Source: Neisseria sicca 4320
GTDB lineage: Bacteria; Pseudomonadota; Gammaproteobacteria; Burkholderiales; Neisseriaceae
Length of the DNA: 64,000 nt
Direction of reading: 5' to 3'
Assembly: GCF_000193735.1 (NCBI RefSeq)
Contig: NZ_AEPF01000108.1
Span: forward strand, 1 to 64,000
Position numbers and translations under genes: made by a program. Of the stretch, positions 8,789 through 18,019 are shown in pieces (the first letter of the stretch is position 1; each line of letters opens with the position of its first letter). Below the pieces are notes generated by a model that was not told the origin of the DNA, searched no databases, and saw only the letters and a program-made list of their open reading frames with translations.

Positions 8789-9891
8789 AGATATCCGATA
8801 AGTATCCGATACTTATCTTCATTTCTTTGTTTTTGGGCACACTATTGGCACATTTCCCATCAAAAAGCTGATCGATTTTAGACTTTTCACGCTGCCTGTC
8901 GGCTAAGTTAATCCAGCGAGAATAGTTTTCAAGTAGCATCTTCATGGTGCCGTGTCCCATCTACCGAGCTACCCACATGGGGTTGGCTCCGGCCATGAGG
9001 TTGATATGGCAAATGTATTGCGGGTGTTGTAGGGTTTCCTGTACCTTACCCCCGCTATTTTTATGGCGCGCTGCCACGGTCTTCAAGGTACTTTGACATT
9101 CTCAAACGGGCTGCCGGTTTTTGGATTGATGAAAACGTATCCGCTTGCTAGTCCTGTTCTTTGCCATTGGCTGCGTAAGGCTTCCAAGGCGCGGCTATTG
9201 AGTTCGATGTCTCGGTGACTGTGGGTTTTAGTGCTTTTCAACTTGCCGGCCACGGATGCTTTGTTACGCGCACGCACTGCCTCTGGAAGTCGATGTTTTG
9301 CCAAGTGATGAGAGCGATGAGCTCGCTGACGCATACCGCTGATAAAAGGCCAGTTCGAAGTAATTGTGAAACACAGGTTTATTTTTCAGGTAACCTAGGA
9401 TGGCTTCGGCTTCTTCAAGCGTGAACGGGTCAGGCGGCTCTTTCTGCACTTTGGCGTTGGTCAGATGCTGGGCGGGGTTGTCTTTTATCCTACCGTTGCG
9501 GAGCGCAAGAACAAACGGCTGCCGAATAACAGTGGCGATGTTGTTGCGAGTATTTGCGCTACAGTCTAAGGTAGCCAGCAGCCCGGCTAGGGTACTGTAC
9601 TGGATACGGTCTATCGGTATGTCGCCAATTTTGGGCAGAACGTGGCTGTTGGGCATGCCGCGATAGCGGGATAGGGTGGAGTGGGATAGCTGGTTTAACG
9701 GTGGCCAGCCAGGCTTCGGCCATCTCACGGAAAGTGGGGCTGCTTTCCGTTCCTTCCGCACGTTTGGAGTGGGGGAAGAATTCAGCGTAGTCGAATACGC
9801 CGATGGCGATTTGTCGGGTACATATTTCTTCCCTGAGTTTGGTGGCGTGTAGGCATTGCTGAAACCACGCTTCAAAAAAGACTCCGGTCAT
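8724..9891 (-). pseudogene. Decayed phage-type tyrosine integrase next to ssrA
   Basis: Remnants of one integrase are spread over at least three reading frames. In order of translation: an Arm-type N-terminal piece with IGVFDYAEFFPHSKRAEG (9559-9891); a core-binding and catalytic piece including FTLEEAEAILGYLKN (about 9264-9720); ASVAGKLKSTKTHSHRDIEL (9083-9334); then TRNTFA, INLMAGANPMWVAR, an in-frame TAG, and MGHGTMKMLLENYSRW, which carries the catalytic tyrosine. The last codons run antisense through the tmRNA 3' end, giving the familiar VEAGGIEPPSE terminus of integrases lodged in such genes. No second att copy is visible nearby. Confidence 0.88.
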
Positions 9892-9904
9892 CGTATTTTG
9901 ATAA

Positions 9905-10119
9905 ACCGAGACCTTTGCAAAATATCTCTCTTCACCTTTTTGTTAACATCCGAAAACCTGTGTTTGGGTTTCGGATGTCGAAGGAAGGGCTTTTTTGCAA
10001 AGGTCTCGGTTGATGTGTTTGGCAATCATGGCTTGTGCGGTTTGCTAGAAGAAAGTGCTCATGAGAAATCCCCTAAATGTCTTGATGGGAATTTAGGGGA
10101 TTTTTGCAAAGGTCTCGGG
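9905..10119 (-). mobile_element. IS5/IS1106-like insertion sequence remnant with three terminal repeats
   Basis: The terminal repeat ACCGAGACCTTTGCAAAA occurs at 9905-9922, inverted at 9993-10010 and again at 10101-10118. Between the last two, on the minus strand, lies the start of an IS5-family transposase: MSTFF, then TAG in place of a glutamine codon, then QTAQAMIAKHIN, about 18 codons in all. The 106-base unit 9905-10010 looks like an end-to-end deletion derivative joined to the truncated transposase. The family call uses recalled IS1106-type sequence; no transposase function remains. Confidence 0.75.
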
Positions 10120-10290
10120 TTAACTTTTTGGGTAAGTTTTCAGGAATTTCATCAAAACGTTTTTCAAATGTACCGTTTGTCTATTCGAAGTTTTGTACCC
10201 ATTCTGCTAAAGCGGTTATGCTAAAAAACACAGTTTTATTGTAACGTTTCAAACATTTTCTCTCGGGCTGCTTTTCCATCAATCGGACAG
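10120..10290. other. Stretch without a convincing gene
   Basis: On the minus strand around 10121-10220 a short coding-like piece can be read (ALAEWVQNFE, a stop, then FEKRFDEIPENLPKKLT), which may be another remnant of the decayed island. Nothing functional is apparent. Confidence 0.35.
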
Positions 10291-10333
10291 AGGTCGTCTG
10301 AACCCTCAATTTGCGTTTTCAGACGACCTTTTG
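10291..10333. terminator. Inverted uptake-sequence terminator
   Basis: Paired inverted uptake sequences with a T-rich flank, just downstream of the small membrane protein gene on the minus strand. Confidence 0.65.
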
Positions 10334-10352
10334 TTTGGCTACCAACATCCGG

Positions 10353-10553
10353 TCAATAAGAATCCGGGATGTGTTTGAAATACAGCATGACCAGATACCA
10401 AAACAGCGTCGCGGCGGCGGCGCCGAGCAGCACCCATGCGCTGATTTTGGCGACATCGCGCAGGGCGCGTTTTTGCTTGCGGCTGAAGAGGCGGTTGATA
10501 ATCAGCGCGGCAAGTGCGAAAAAGAAAAAAATACGGAAAAGTCTGCCTATCAT
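10353..10553 (-). CDS. Small membrane protein of unknown function
   Basis: A 66-residue protein with two predicted membrane segments ([19 protein letters not shown] and [19 protein letters not shown]) separated by a basic loop ([12 protein letters not shown]). It is divergent from metX. It is supported by its membrane topology and by the downstream hairpin in the right orientation. No function can be assigned. Confidence 0.6.
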   Translation of the reverse strand: MIGRLFRIFFFFALAALIINRLFSRKQKRALRDVAKISAWVLLGAAAATLFWYLVMLYFKHIPDSY

Positions 10554-10709
10554 GTCGGGAAGCGGGGGAGGTCGTCTGAAAAAGTATGGTTTGGGCGTGG
10601 CGGCATGGGGACGGATGTTTCAGCGCATCGGGCTGCTTGTCCGACCGTGTCAAAAAGTCATGCCGTTTGCTATATAATAACGCTTTCGCCGCATTTGTTG
10701 GAACAGGAT

Positions 10710-11849
10710 ATGAGTCAAAATGCCTCGGTGGGCATTGTAACGCCCCAAAAAATTCCGTTTGAGATGCCGCTGGTTTTGGAAAACGGTAAAACTTTGCCGC
10801 GTTTCGATCTGATGATTGAAACCTACGGCGAGTTGAATGCCGAAAAAAACAATGCGGTTTTAATCTGCCATGCGCTGTCGGGCAACCATCATGTTGCGGG
10901 CAGGCATTCGGCGGAGGATAAATATACGGGCTGGTGGGACAATATGGTCGGACCCGGCAAACCGATTGATACGGAACGTTTTTTCGTGGTCGGTTTGAAC
11001 AATCTGGGCGGCTGCGACGGCAGCAGCGGGCCTTTGTCGATCAATCCTGAAACAGGCAGGGAATACGGCGCGGATTTTCCGGTGGTTACGGTGAAGGACT
11101 GGGTAAAATCCCAAGCCGCGCTTGCCGATTATCTCGGCATCGAACAATGGGCGGCGATTGTCGGCGGCAGCTTGGGCGGTATGCAGGCTTTGCAGTGGAC
11201 GATTTCCTACCCCGAGCGCGTGCGTCATGCGTTGGTGATTGCATCTGCGCCGAAGCTGTCCACGCAAAATATCGCGTTTAACGATGTAGCGCGTCAGGCG
11301 ATTTTGACCGACCCTGATTTCAATGAAGGACATTACCGCAGCCACAATACCGTTCCTGCACGGGGCTTACGGATTGCCCGCATGATGGGACACATCACTT
11401 ATCTTGCCGAAGACGGTTTGGGCAAAAAATTCGGACGTGATTTGCGTTCCAACGGCTATCAATACGGCTTTGGCGTTGAATTTGAAGTGGAATCCTATCT
11501 GCGCTATCAGGGCGACAAATTCGTCGGACGGTTCGACGCCAACACCTACCTGCTCATGACCAAGGCTTTGGACTATTTCGATCCGGCGGCGGATTTCGGC
11601 GACAGCCTGACCCGCGCCCTGCAAAATGTGAAAGCGAAATTCTTTGTCGCCAGCTTCAGTACCGACTGGCGTTTTTCGCCCGAACGTTCCAAAGAGCTGG
11701 TTAAAGCGTTGATTGCCGCGCACAAGCCGGTGCAGTATATCGAAGTCAAATCCAACCACGGCCATGATGCCTTTTTGATGGAAGACGAGGCTTATATGCG
11801 CGCCGTAACGGCTTATATGAACAATGTGGATAAGGATTGCCGATCATGA
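10710..11849 (+). CDS. metX: Homoserine O-acetyltransferase MetX
   Basis: Acetylates homoserine with acetyl-CoA, the first dedicated step to methionine. The 379-residue alpha/beta-hydrolase-fold protein has the nucleophile elbow [10 protein letters not shown] (Ser about residue 155), the family motif [12 protein letters not shown] and a C-terminal [10 protein letters not shown] carrying the catalytic histidine. A reading frame open from 10311 is ignored; the ATG at 10710 follows AACAGGAT and gives the family length. metW overlaps its stop by ATGA. A possible -10 TATAAT sits at 10673-10678. Confidence 0.95.
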   Translation: MSQNASVGIVTPQKIPFEMPLVLENGKTLPRFDLMIETYGELNAEKNNAVLICHALSGNHHVAGRHSAEDKYTGWWDNMVGPGKPIDTERFFVVGLNNLGGCDGSSGPLSINPETGREYGADFPVVTVKDWVKSQAALADYLGIEQWAAIVGGSLGGMQALQWTISYPERVRHALVIASAPKLSTQNIAFNDVARQAILTDPDFNEGHYRSHNTVPARGLRIARMMGHITYLAEDGLGKKFGRDLRSNGYQYGFGVEFEVESYLRYQGDKFVGRFDANTYLLMTKALDYFDPAADFGDSLTRALQNVKAKFFVASFSTDWRFSPERSKELVKALIAAHKPVQYIEVKSNHGHDAFLMEDEAYMRAVTAYMNNVDKDCRS

Positions 11850-12427
11850 ACTTGCGCGACGATTTGCAATTGATTTACGACTGGATTCCCGAAGGCAGCC
11901 GCGTATTGGACTTGGGCTGCGGCGACGGCGAATTGCTGGCGGCTTTGGTGGAATACAAAAAATGCAGCGGCTACGGTATCGAAATCGACACCGACAGCGT
12001 CATCGCCGCCATGTCGCGCGGCGTGAACGTCATCCAAGCCGATTTGGAGCAGGGTTTGGCGGAATTTGGCGACCAGACGTTTGACGTTATCGTTTTGAGC
12101 CAAACCATCCAAGCCATGCAAAATACCGAAAAAATCCTGCGCTGCCTCATGCGCGTGGCGAAACAGGCGATTGTCAGCTTCCCGAATTTCGGCTACTGGC
12201 GCAACCGCTTCCAAATCGCCATCGGCGGGCATATGCCCGTCTCCGAACGCATGCCCTACCATTGGTACGACACGCCGAACATCCATTGGTGTACGCTCAA
12301 AGACTTTGATTTATTGTGCGCCAAAAACAAAATCCGCGTCCTCGAACGCGCCGTCATGGCGGGCAACAAACAGGTCAAACATTTCCCCAACCTTTTGGGC
12401 AGCTTGGCGTTTTACCGCGTCGGGTAA
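11846..12427 (+). CDS. metW: Methionine biosynthesis protein MetW
   Basis: A 193-residue methyltransferase-fold protein that regularly follows metX and is needed for full MetX activity in proteobacteria. The SAM-type motif is [12 protein letters not shown] (about 22-33). The family signature region [13 protein letters not shown] is also present. The ATG at 11846 overlaps the metX stop (ATGA) and sits 9 bases after AAGGA; a TTG at 11837 is too close to that site. The pair is almost certainly translationally coupled. Confidence 0.93.
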   Translation: MNLRDDLQLIYDWIPEGSRVLDLGCGDGELLAALVEYKKCSGYGIEIDTDSVIAAMSRGVNVIQADLEQGLAEFGDQTFDVIVLSQTIQAMQNTEKILRCLMRVAKQAIVSFPNFGYWRNRFQIAIGGHMPVSERMPYHWYDTPNIHWCTLKDFDLLCAKNKIRVLERAVMAGNKQVKHFPNLLGSLAFYRVG

Positions 12428-12481
12428 GATAGGCTGAGAACCTTGTTGGCAATAACGAGGTTCTTCAGTTGTACTAACAAG

Positions 12482-12525
12482 AGGTCGTCTGAAAAATGAA
12501 AGGACAGATTTTCAGACGACCTTTT
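12482..12525. terminator. Inverted uptake-sequence terminator after metW
   Basis: Uptake sequences in inverted orientation, about 13 bases apart, followed by TTTTT. It closes the metXW unit. Confidence 0.75.
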
Positions 12526-12633
12526 TATGTCTATAAACCTTATTTGGAAATTGTGTTTGATGAAGTGGGAAAATATTTGATTACCGTATATGAAAATGCC
12601 TCCAATCCGGTAAGCGGGATTGATTTGATGTGA
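12496..12633 (+). CDS. Possible 45-residue ORF or gene fragment
   Basis: An ATG inside the metW terminator opens a 45-codon frame whose part outside the hairpin reads like real protein (VYKPYLEIVFDEVGKYLI, then SNPVSGIDLM). There is no ribosome binding site and the start is inside a hairpin, so a relic of a longer gene truncated by the uptake sequence is likelier than a working gene. No family recognised. Confidence 0.25.
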   Translation: MKGQIFRRPFYVYKPYLEIVFDEVGKYLITVYENASNPVSGIDLM

Positions 12634-13035
12634 TGGATTTGGAGCGTAAAAGGAGAGGGTGGAAATCCCCGGACTTATTGTGCATTCGTTGAGAATTTGA
12701 TGCGATAGCAGCTTGATTTGACGCACTCGAATCTGTCTTGTTTTACGCTTAATTCAATATCAAAAAAGATTTGGAAAACACTCATGACGCCAAACGGACT
12801 TGATGGGACAACCATCAAGGCCGTTTGATTTTAATCCCCGATAGGTAGGGCTAGTCTTCCGAATGCAATCAGTTAAAAAATTTTGTTATTTTCAGACTTC
12901 TATGTAGATGAGAAAGGTTGGTATTTTGCCTAATTAACAAAGACATTATTTAACAAAGTCTTAACTGAAAAGAGCAGCCGATTAAAGAAGAGTACCACGT
13001 GCAACCTATTTCAGATTACCTTTTTCCTTATTCGA
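12634..13035. other. Non-coding stretch before the aminotransferase gene
   Basis: AT-rich sequence with one near-perfect hairpin at 12791-12827: CAAACGGACTTGATGG against CCATCAAGGCCGTTTG, one mismatch, followed by ATTTTA. It could be a terminator. No gene is visible. Confidence 0.5.
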
Positions 13036-14250
13036 TTATTGCTGGTAAGTCTGCAAAAAGCGTTCGAGTTTACCCATGGCTTCTTCGATTTGGTGGGTGT
13101 ACGGCAGGGTAACGATGCGGAAGTGGTCGGGGCGTATCCAGTTGAAGCCCGTTCCTTGTACGAACAAGACTTTTTCGCGCACGAGCAGGTCGTAGATAAA
13201 TTTCATGTCGTCATGGATGCCGTACATTTCGGTATCGATTTTCGGGAACATATACATCGCGCCCATCGGTTTGACACAGGAAAGTCCGGGGATTTGGTTA
13301 ATCAGTTCCCACGCTTTATTGCGTTGCTCCAGCAGGCGGCCGCCGGGCAGGATGAATTCGTTAATGCTTTGATAGCCGCCCAAAGCGGTTTGGATGGCGT
13401 GTTGCATGGGCGTGTTGGCACACAGGCGCATGGAGGCGAGCATATCGAGACCTTCGATATAGCCTTTGGCATGTTCTTTCGGGCCGTTGAGCACCATCCA
13501 GCCTTGGCGGAATCCGGCAACGCGGTAGGCTTTGGAAAGACCATTGAAGGTAATGGTCAACAGGTCGGGCGCGAGTGCGGCGATGTGGTGGTGTACCGCG
13601 CCGTCGTAGAGGATTTTGTCGTAGATTTCGTCGGCGAAGATGATCAGGCCGTGTTTTCGCGCCAACTCGGCGATTTCGAGCAGGATTTCTTTGCTGTACA
13701 CCGCGCCGGTGGGGTTGTTGGGGTTGATGACGACGATGGCTTTGGTTTTCGGTGTGATTTTGGCTTCCATATCGGCAAGGTTGGGAAACCAATCGTTTTC
13801 TTCGTCACACAAATAATGGCGCACCGTACCGCCCGCCAAAGTGGCGGCAGCCGTCCACAACGGATAGTCGGGCGCGGGAATCAGGATTTCGTCGCCGTCG
13901 TTCAAAAGCGCCTGCATAGACATGGTAATCAGCTCGGACACGCCGTTGCCGATATAAACGTCGTTGACCGTAATGTCGCGCAAGCCTTTGGTCTGATAGT
14001 AATGAACGATGGCCTTGCGGGCGGAATACAGCCCTTTGGAATCGCAATACCCCTGCGCGGTCGGCAGGTTGCGGATTACGTCCACCAAAATTTCATCGGG
14101 CGCTTCAAAGCCGAACGGGGCAGGATTGCCGATATTGAGCTTGAGGATTTTATGGCCTTCTTCTTCGAGTTGCAGGGCTTTTTTGTGTACCGGGCCGCGG
14201 ATGTCGTAGCAAACATGGTCCAGCTTGGACGATTTGGGAAATTTCTCCAT
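13036..14250 (-). CDS. alaA: PLP-dependent alanine aminotransferase, AlaA/AlaT type
   Basis: Class I/II aminotransferase of 404 residues, closest by eye to E. coli AlaA (405 aa), which makes alanine from pyruvate and glutamate. Visible are the substrate loop LNIGNPAPFGFEAP, the cofactor region VINPNNPTGAVYSKE, FADEIYDKILYDG and the Schiff-base lysine in FNGLSKAYRVAGFRQGW. The conserved arginine for the substrate carboxylate is in DHFRIVTLP near the end. It stands alone, with an uptake-sequence pair and an IS30 remnant upstream. Confidence 0.9.
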   Translation of the reverse strand: MEKFPKSSKLDHVCYDIRGPVHKKALQLEEEGHKILKLNIGNPAPFGFEAPDEILVDVIRNLPTAQGYCDSKGLYSARKAIVHYYQTKGLRDITVNDVYIGNGVSELITMSMQALLNDGDEILIPAPDYPLWTAAATLAGGTVRHYLCDEENDWFPNLADMEAKITPKTKAIVVINPNNPTGAVYSKEILLEIAELARKHGLIIFADEIYDKILYDGAVHHHIAALAPDLLTITFNGLSKAYRVAGFRQGWMVLNGPKEHAKGYIEGLDMLASMRLCANTPMQHAIQTALGGYQSINEFILPGGRLLEQRNKAWELINQIPGLSCVKPMGAMYMFPKIDTEMYGIHDDMKFIYDLLVREKVLFVQGTGFNWIRPDHFRIVTLPYTHQIEEAMGKLERFLQTYQQ

Positions 14251-14336
14251 GATGTGTGTTCCGTAAAATTGTTAACAATGGGGGTAAATGTACTCCGTTT
14301 GCAGGCGGAAAGAAAGTATTTTATGCGGGCGAAAAA

Positions 14337-14375
14337 AAGGTCGTCTGAAACCGAGTTCCAAATTTCAGACGACCG
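14337..14375. repeat. Inverted uptake-sequence pair
   Basis: AGGTCGTCTGAAA and its inverse with a short loop, upstream of alaA and directly abutting the IS30 remnant. Confidence 0.7.
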
Positions 14376-14379
14376 ACGA

Positions 14380-14626
14380 TTCGGGTTTGAAGTGCAACTC
14401 TCCATAACGCAAAAAGGCCGGTATGCGGCAGCATACGGCCTTTTCTGTAAGAAAGATTGCCAAGGGCCACACACAACTTACCCAAGACGAACTATACCTA
14501 TCCGATACAATATCTGCCCCCTACTGCACCATCACCGAAATCGCTACATAGCTTAACCGCCACGAAAAAATACCATAAGAATCTGTTGCAACTACCGGTG
14601 TCTAAATGTTGCACTTGAAATCCGAA
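14380..14626 (+). mobile_element. Internally deleted IS30-family (IS1655-like) remnant, 247 bp
   Basis: Near-identical terminal repeats flank the unit: TTCGGGTTTGAAGTGCAAC at 14380-14398 and GTTGCACTTGAAATCCGAA at 14608-14626. Inside, after a hairpin AAAAGGCCGGTATGC...GCATACGGCCTTTT (14411-14444), the plus strand reads TQLTQDELYL, then TITEIAT, a TAG stop and LNRHEK. This is the start of an IS30-type transposase, after which nearly all of the gene is missing. The unit is non-autonomous. The family assignment rests on recalled IS1655 transposase sequence. Confidence 0.75.
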
Positions 14627-14691
14627 TGCAAGGCTATCTTGATTATCAGACGGCCTTTTTTGTTGATATGGATATCTTAGAATTTTATTCC

Positions 14692-15429
14692 CTAGAATTT
14701 CACGCCTTTATGCAATGCCACAATCCCTGCGCTCATATTATGATAGTCCACGCTGTCGAACCCCGCGTCCAGCATCATCAGTTTCAAAGTTTCTTGGTCG
14801 GGATGCATACGGATGGATTCGGCGAGATATTGATAGCTGTCAGCGTCTTTTGCAATCAGTTTGCCCATAACCGGCAGCAGCTTGAAGGAATAAAGGTCGT
14901 ACGCGCCTTCCAGCGGTTTGTAGACTTTGGAAAACTCCAATACCAGCAGCGTGCCGCCCGGTTTCAACACGCGGTACATCTCTTTCAGCGCGGCCTCTTT
15001 GTGCGTCATGTTGCGCAGACCGAAGGCGACAGAAACCAGATTGAAATAGTTGTCGGGAAACGGTAGTTTTTCAGCATCAGCCAGCGATACGGGCAGAATC
15101 AGCCCTTCGTTGAGCAATCGGTCGCGTCCGACGGTCAGCATCGAAGAATTGATGTCAGTCAGCCAAACTTCGCCCTCTTTACCCACGCGTTTGGCCCAGC
15201 CTCGAGACAGATCGCCCGTACCGCCGGCAATGTCCAATACTTTGTCGCCTTTTTTCAACCGTGCGGTATTGATGGTGAAATGCTTCCAAACACGGTGCAG
15301 GCCGCCGGACATTACATCGTTCATAATGTCATAGTTTTTCGCTACCGAATGGAATACTTCGGCTACTTTGCCTGCCTTTTCGTTCTCATCTACGGTACTG
15401 AAACCAAAATGGGTTTTGTGGTCGCTCAT
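14692..15429 (-). CDS. ubiE: Demethylmenaquinone/2-methoxy-6-polyprenylbenzoquinol methyltransferase UbiE
   Basis: C-methyltransferase of ubiquinone and menaquinone synthesis, 245 residues. The SAM-binding motif [14 protein letters not shown] (about 64-77) and the two UbiE signatures, [17 protein letters not shown] and the [16 protein letters not shown] region, are clear. It is preceded on the same strand by the DUF971 gene, a pairing common in betaproteobacteria. Confidence 0.95.
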   Translation of the reverse strand: MSDHKTHFGFSTVDENEKAGKVAEVFHSVAKNYDIMNDVMSGGLHRVWKHFTINTARLKKGDKVLDIAGGTGDLSRGWAKRVGKEGEVWLTDINSSMLTVGRDRLLNEGLILPVSLADAEKLPFPDNYFNLVSVAFGLRNMTHKEAALKEMYRVLKPGGTLLVLEFSKVYKPLEGAYDLYSFKLLPVMGKLIAKDADSYQYLAESIRMHPDQETLKLMMLDAGFDSVDYHNMSAGIVALHKGVKF

Positions 15430-15611
15430 GTTGCCTGCCTTTTATAAATCTAAAATTAAAATAATGTGAATTCAGATATTAAATACGTCGAAATCACCAA
15501 TCGCTTTCGACGCAGGAAATATATTTTTCGCCTGTTCCATCTTAAAACGTTGTGCGCAGCCTGCTTTGGTACCTAAAAATTGCAGCTCCATATTTTCAGA
15601 CGACCTTTTCG

Positions 15612-16052
15612 TCAATGTCTTCCGCCGCAACCTCCGCTGCCGCAGGTATGGCCGGATTTCGGTTCGGCATTCAAATCGTCAGGAGAAGGAATACGGGACG
15701 CACCAGCCAGCTCCATACGGCGCAGGTAGTCCGCCCACAGCGCGTCGTAATTGTGCGCCAGTTTGTGCAGATAGGCCCAGTCGTATAAACCGCTGTTGTG
15801 GCCGTCTGAAAAAGTGATTTTCAAGGCGTAATTACCGACCGGCTCCAAATCAGCAACGGTAACGCTTGCCTTTCCGGTTTGTAAAACCTCCTGCCCTACG
15901 CCGTGTCCGCGCACTTCCGCACTGGGCGAATAAACACGCAAAAACTCTGCGGAAAGTGGTTTTTCATCGGCATCGTAACGCAGCGTCAGCGATGCACGGT
16001 CTTTCGACAGACGGATTTCAGTCGGAATGAGGTTGTTTTCGTTCACGGTCAT
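15612..16052 (-). CDS. DUF971 family protein
   Basis: A 146-residue protein of the DUF971 family, related to the N-terminal domain of gamma-butyrobetaine hydroxylases. Recognisable stretches are PTEIRLSKDRASLTLRYDA, LRVYSPSAEVRGHG and FSDGHNSGLYDWAYL. The C terminus ends in CGSGGCGGRH, a cysteine-containing tail that might bind metal. Its start overlaps the preceding membrane-protein stop by ATGA. In other organisms the family has been linked to iron-sulfur proteins; the role here is unknown. Confidence 0.85.
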   Translation of the reverse strand: MTVNENNLIPTEIRLSKDRASLTLRYDADEKPLSAEFLRVYSPSAEVRGHGVGQEVLQTGKASVTVADLEPVGNYALKITFSDGHNSGLYDWAYLHKLAHNYDALWADYLRRMELAGASRIPSPDDLNAEPKSGHTCGSGGCGGRH

Positions 16053-16282
16053 ACTCCGGATTTTTTACGCAGCCACGCAACTCTGATGGAAAAAACGCCA
16101 CCGGCCGCGGCAAACAGCAAAATTAAATAAAGGGACAGGCGTATCAAATTTATCCTCGTCTGCCCGATTAAGCCCAAAGGTAACATCATCAGTCCTGCAA
16201 ATATTAAAAACTCCGAAACCATTAAAGCGACAGAAATGAGGGCATAGCGGGTATCTGCATTGATTTTGTGATGACGGCTCAT
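16049..16282 (-). CDS. Small two-helix membrane protein
   Basis: A 77-residue protein with two membrane segments (ALISVALMVSEFLIFAGLMM and LIRLSLYLILLFAAAGGVF) and a basic C terminus (WLRKKSGV). It is translationally coupled to the DUF971 gene through a 4-base overlap and heads a probable three-gene unit ending with ubiE. No family recognised. Confidence 0.65.
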   Translation of the reverse strand: MSRHHKINADTRYALISVALMVSEFLIFAGLMMLPLGLIGQTRINLIRLSLYLILLFAAAGGVFSIRVAWLRKKSGV

Positions 16283-16347
16283 GGCTGCGCAAGGGTTGCT
16301 GAACTTGAAGTCGGGTCATTCTATCAGTTTTGCAGGCTAATTTCGAT

Positions 16348-16393
16348 AAAAGGTCGTCTGAAACGGAAACGCCTGTTTCAGACGACCTTTTGG
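16348..16393. terminator. Inverted uptake-sequence terminator after the CAP-domain gene
   Basis: A pair of inverted uptake sequences followed by T residues in both directions, immediately downstream of the CAP-domain gene on the minus strand. Confidence 0.75.
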
Positions 16394-16410
16394 CTTTTGC
16401 TTTATCAGGC

Positions 16411-17697
16411 TTACTCGATAAGCAGGACAACTGCTTTTTCGGTTTCCTCATTCGGCATCAGGCGCACGGCTGTGCCGGTTTTTCCTTTGAGGCGCACGAG
16501 GAAGCCTCCGGGTTTGCGTTCCAAAACCTCAAGCTTTGCATCACCTCGCGGGCGGAATGTGATTTTTTCGCATTCGCGAAGACACCAGTGGTTTTTCCAA
16601 TGAATGAAATAAATGTTATCCGGTTTGACGGCAAGCGTTTCTCCGCCATTGACGACAAAATAAGGATAATCGGGCTTTTTGGTTTTGAATGTCCATTCTG
16701 CTTTCTGTTTCTTACCGTTTTGACTGTATTCGAATACGGCGCGGTAGGCAGTGTCGTATTCGAGCGGCGATAGCGGGAAAAGCGCGAATTGTTTGTCAGT
16801 CAACTGTCCGTTTGGATCTGTGTATTTATCCAAAATTTTGGTTTTGTCGATTTCGTTTTTGCCTTGATAAAGTTTGAACGACAGCATCTTGACTTCACTC
16901 CCATCGTCTGAAAATGCAATGCTGACGGGATTTCCGGTAAATTCATAACCGGGCATGGGATCAGGATGTTCGCCGTAAAAATCCGGCGCGGCAAAATTTC
17001 CCTTCGGATAAGCGATATACGCTAATTTTGTTTGATTTTTAATTTCGTCGGCGTAAACGATAGAGCCATTGAAACAAGAATTTTTATAGAAACGGCGGCC
17101 TGCTTCCGGATAAGATCGCCCTAACGAACACCAATGATTGAATTCCCGGTTGCCCTGATTGAAGACGACGGCGGTTTTTCCGTTGCCATGCTCAACAGCT
17201 ACGCCCGCCTCGTCAATATTTTGATCAAGCAAAGAAAAACGGTGGTAAATGGCTGTCATCAGGGCATCAGTTTGCTCGTGCAGGACAAGCGTGCTTTTAA
17301 ATCCATCCTGATGGCGGTACTCGCCCGTGCTGATGTTTTCATGAACCCCATCGAAATAATAGCCTGCCTTGCGGGCGCGGTCGGAGGGCTTGTATCCCGT
17401 GTAAAATTGATTATTCCGATGTTTTTCGTCATGGCCGTCTTCAGGATTGATCAGCAGATATTTGGCGTGCCTGCGGGCTGAGCGTTCCAATACCGGGGAA
17501 TTCGACAGAGAATTCAAACCGGCAGCAGCACGCAAAAAATTAAGGTAACCCAAACCGCTTAAAGTTTCTACGGACGAATGGTCTTGACCGGCTTGAGGGT
17601 GGATAAGGTCGTCTGAAAAGAAATAGCGATTTTGCTGGTAATAAAACAGACCAAGCGCGCCTGCTAATATTACCAGCCAAATGGAGATGGATTTCAT
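16411..17697 (-). CDS. CAP/SCP-domain exported protein
   Basis: A 428-residue protein with an N-terminal signal anchor (SIWLVILAGALGLFYYQQ, residues 4-21). A CAP (YkwD-like) domain lies at about 48-210: the family helix LNFLRAAAGLNSL, RRHAKYLL, a histidine in VHENIS and later HRFSLLDQNIDEAGVAV. A C-terminal half of about 200 residues, probably beta-rich, has no family I recognise. An in-frame uptake sequence encodes FFSDDL just after the anchor. Bacterial CAP proteins are extracytoplasmic and of varied, mostly unknown function. Confidence 0.8.
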   Translation of the reverse strand: MKSISIWLVILAGALGLFYYQQNRYFFSDDLIHPQAGQDHSSVETLSGLGYLNFLRAAAGLNSLSNSPVLERSARRHAKYLLINPEDGHDEKHRNNQFYTGYKPSDRARKAGYYFDGVHENISTGEYRHQDGFKSTLVLHEQTDALMTAIYHRFSLLDQNIDEAGVAVEHGNGKTAVVFNQGNREFNHWCSLGRSYPEAGRRFYKNSCFNGSIVYADEIKNQTKLAYIAYPKGNFAAPDFYGEHPDPMPGYEFTGNPVSIAFSDDGSEVKMLSFKLYQGKNEIDKTKILDKYTDPNGQLTDKQFALFPLSPLEYDTAYRAVFEYSQNGKKQKAEWTFKTKKPDYPYFVVNGGETLAVKPDNIYFIHWKNHWCLRECEKITFRPRGDAKLEVLERKPGGFLVRLKGKTGTAVRLMPNEETEKAVVLLIE

Positions 17698-18019
17698 ATT
17701 GTCATTTTATAGAGTGAAGTGAGTTTAACGTACTGATGAAAGAACTTGGCGAATCATACAGCATAATATCCGTAAGCGTCGTCTGAAAAGCGCCGGCCAA
17801 ATGAAATAAATGTATTTTTATTACAGTAAAATATTGTTAAGCGAATTTGCCTGATTTATAATTCCTGCCATATTGAAAGATGAAGTTTTTGTATTTTATG
17901 GGCAAATGACTTCATCCTCTTTTTTGTCTGTTGAAAATATTGAATATTTGCTCCATCGGTATTGGTTTGGCCAGCCCGAATCTGATATTTGCTTTATATC
18001 CTCGAATTAGGAAGTGTCC
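17698..18019. other. Intergenic region upstream of the Dcu transporter
   Basis: Divergent spacer of about 320 bases holding one uptake sequence (near 17780) and an 8-base inverted repeat GATGAAGT/ACTTCATC at 17879-17916 followed by CTCTTTTTTG. No clear FNR or other operator is evident. Confidence 0.4.

Noticed and set aside
12412..12726. 104-codon minus-strand frame after metW
   Set aside because: It crosses the metW end and the terminator hairpin, and has no ribosome binding site or family resemblance.
13039..14556. 505-codon open frame on the plus strand opposite alaA
   Set aside because: It is antisense to a strongly supported aminotransferase; the composition (His/Gln/Val/Phe-rich, no domains) is typical of a frame opposite a GC-rich gene.
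17879..17916. Short inverted repeat as an operator upstream of dcuB
   Set aside because: Only 8-base arms with a 22-base loop; could be chance or a weak terminator. Recorded only as part of the intergenic entry.
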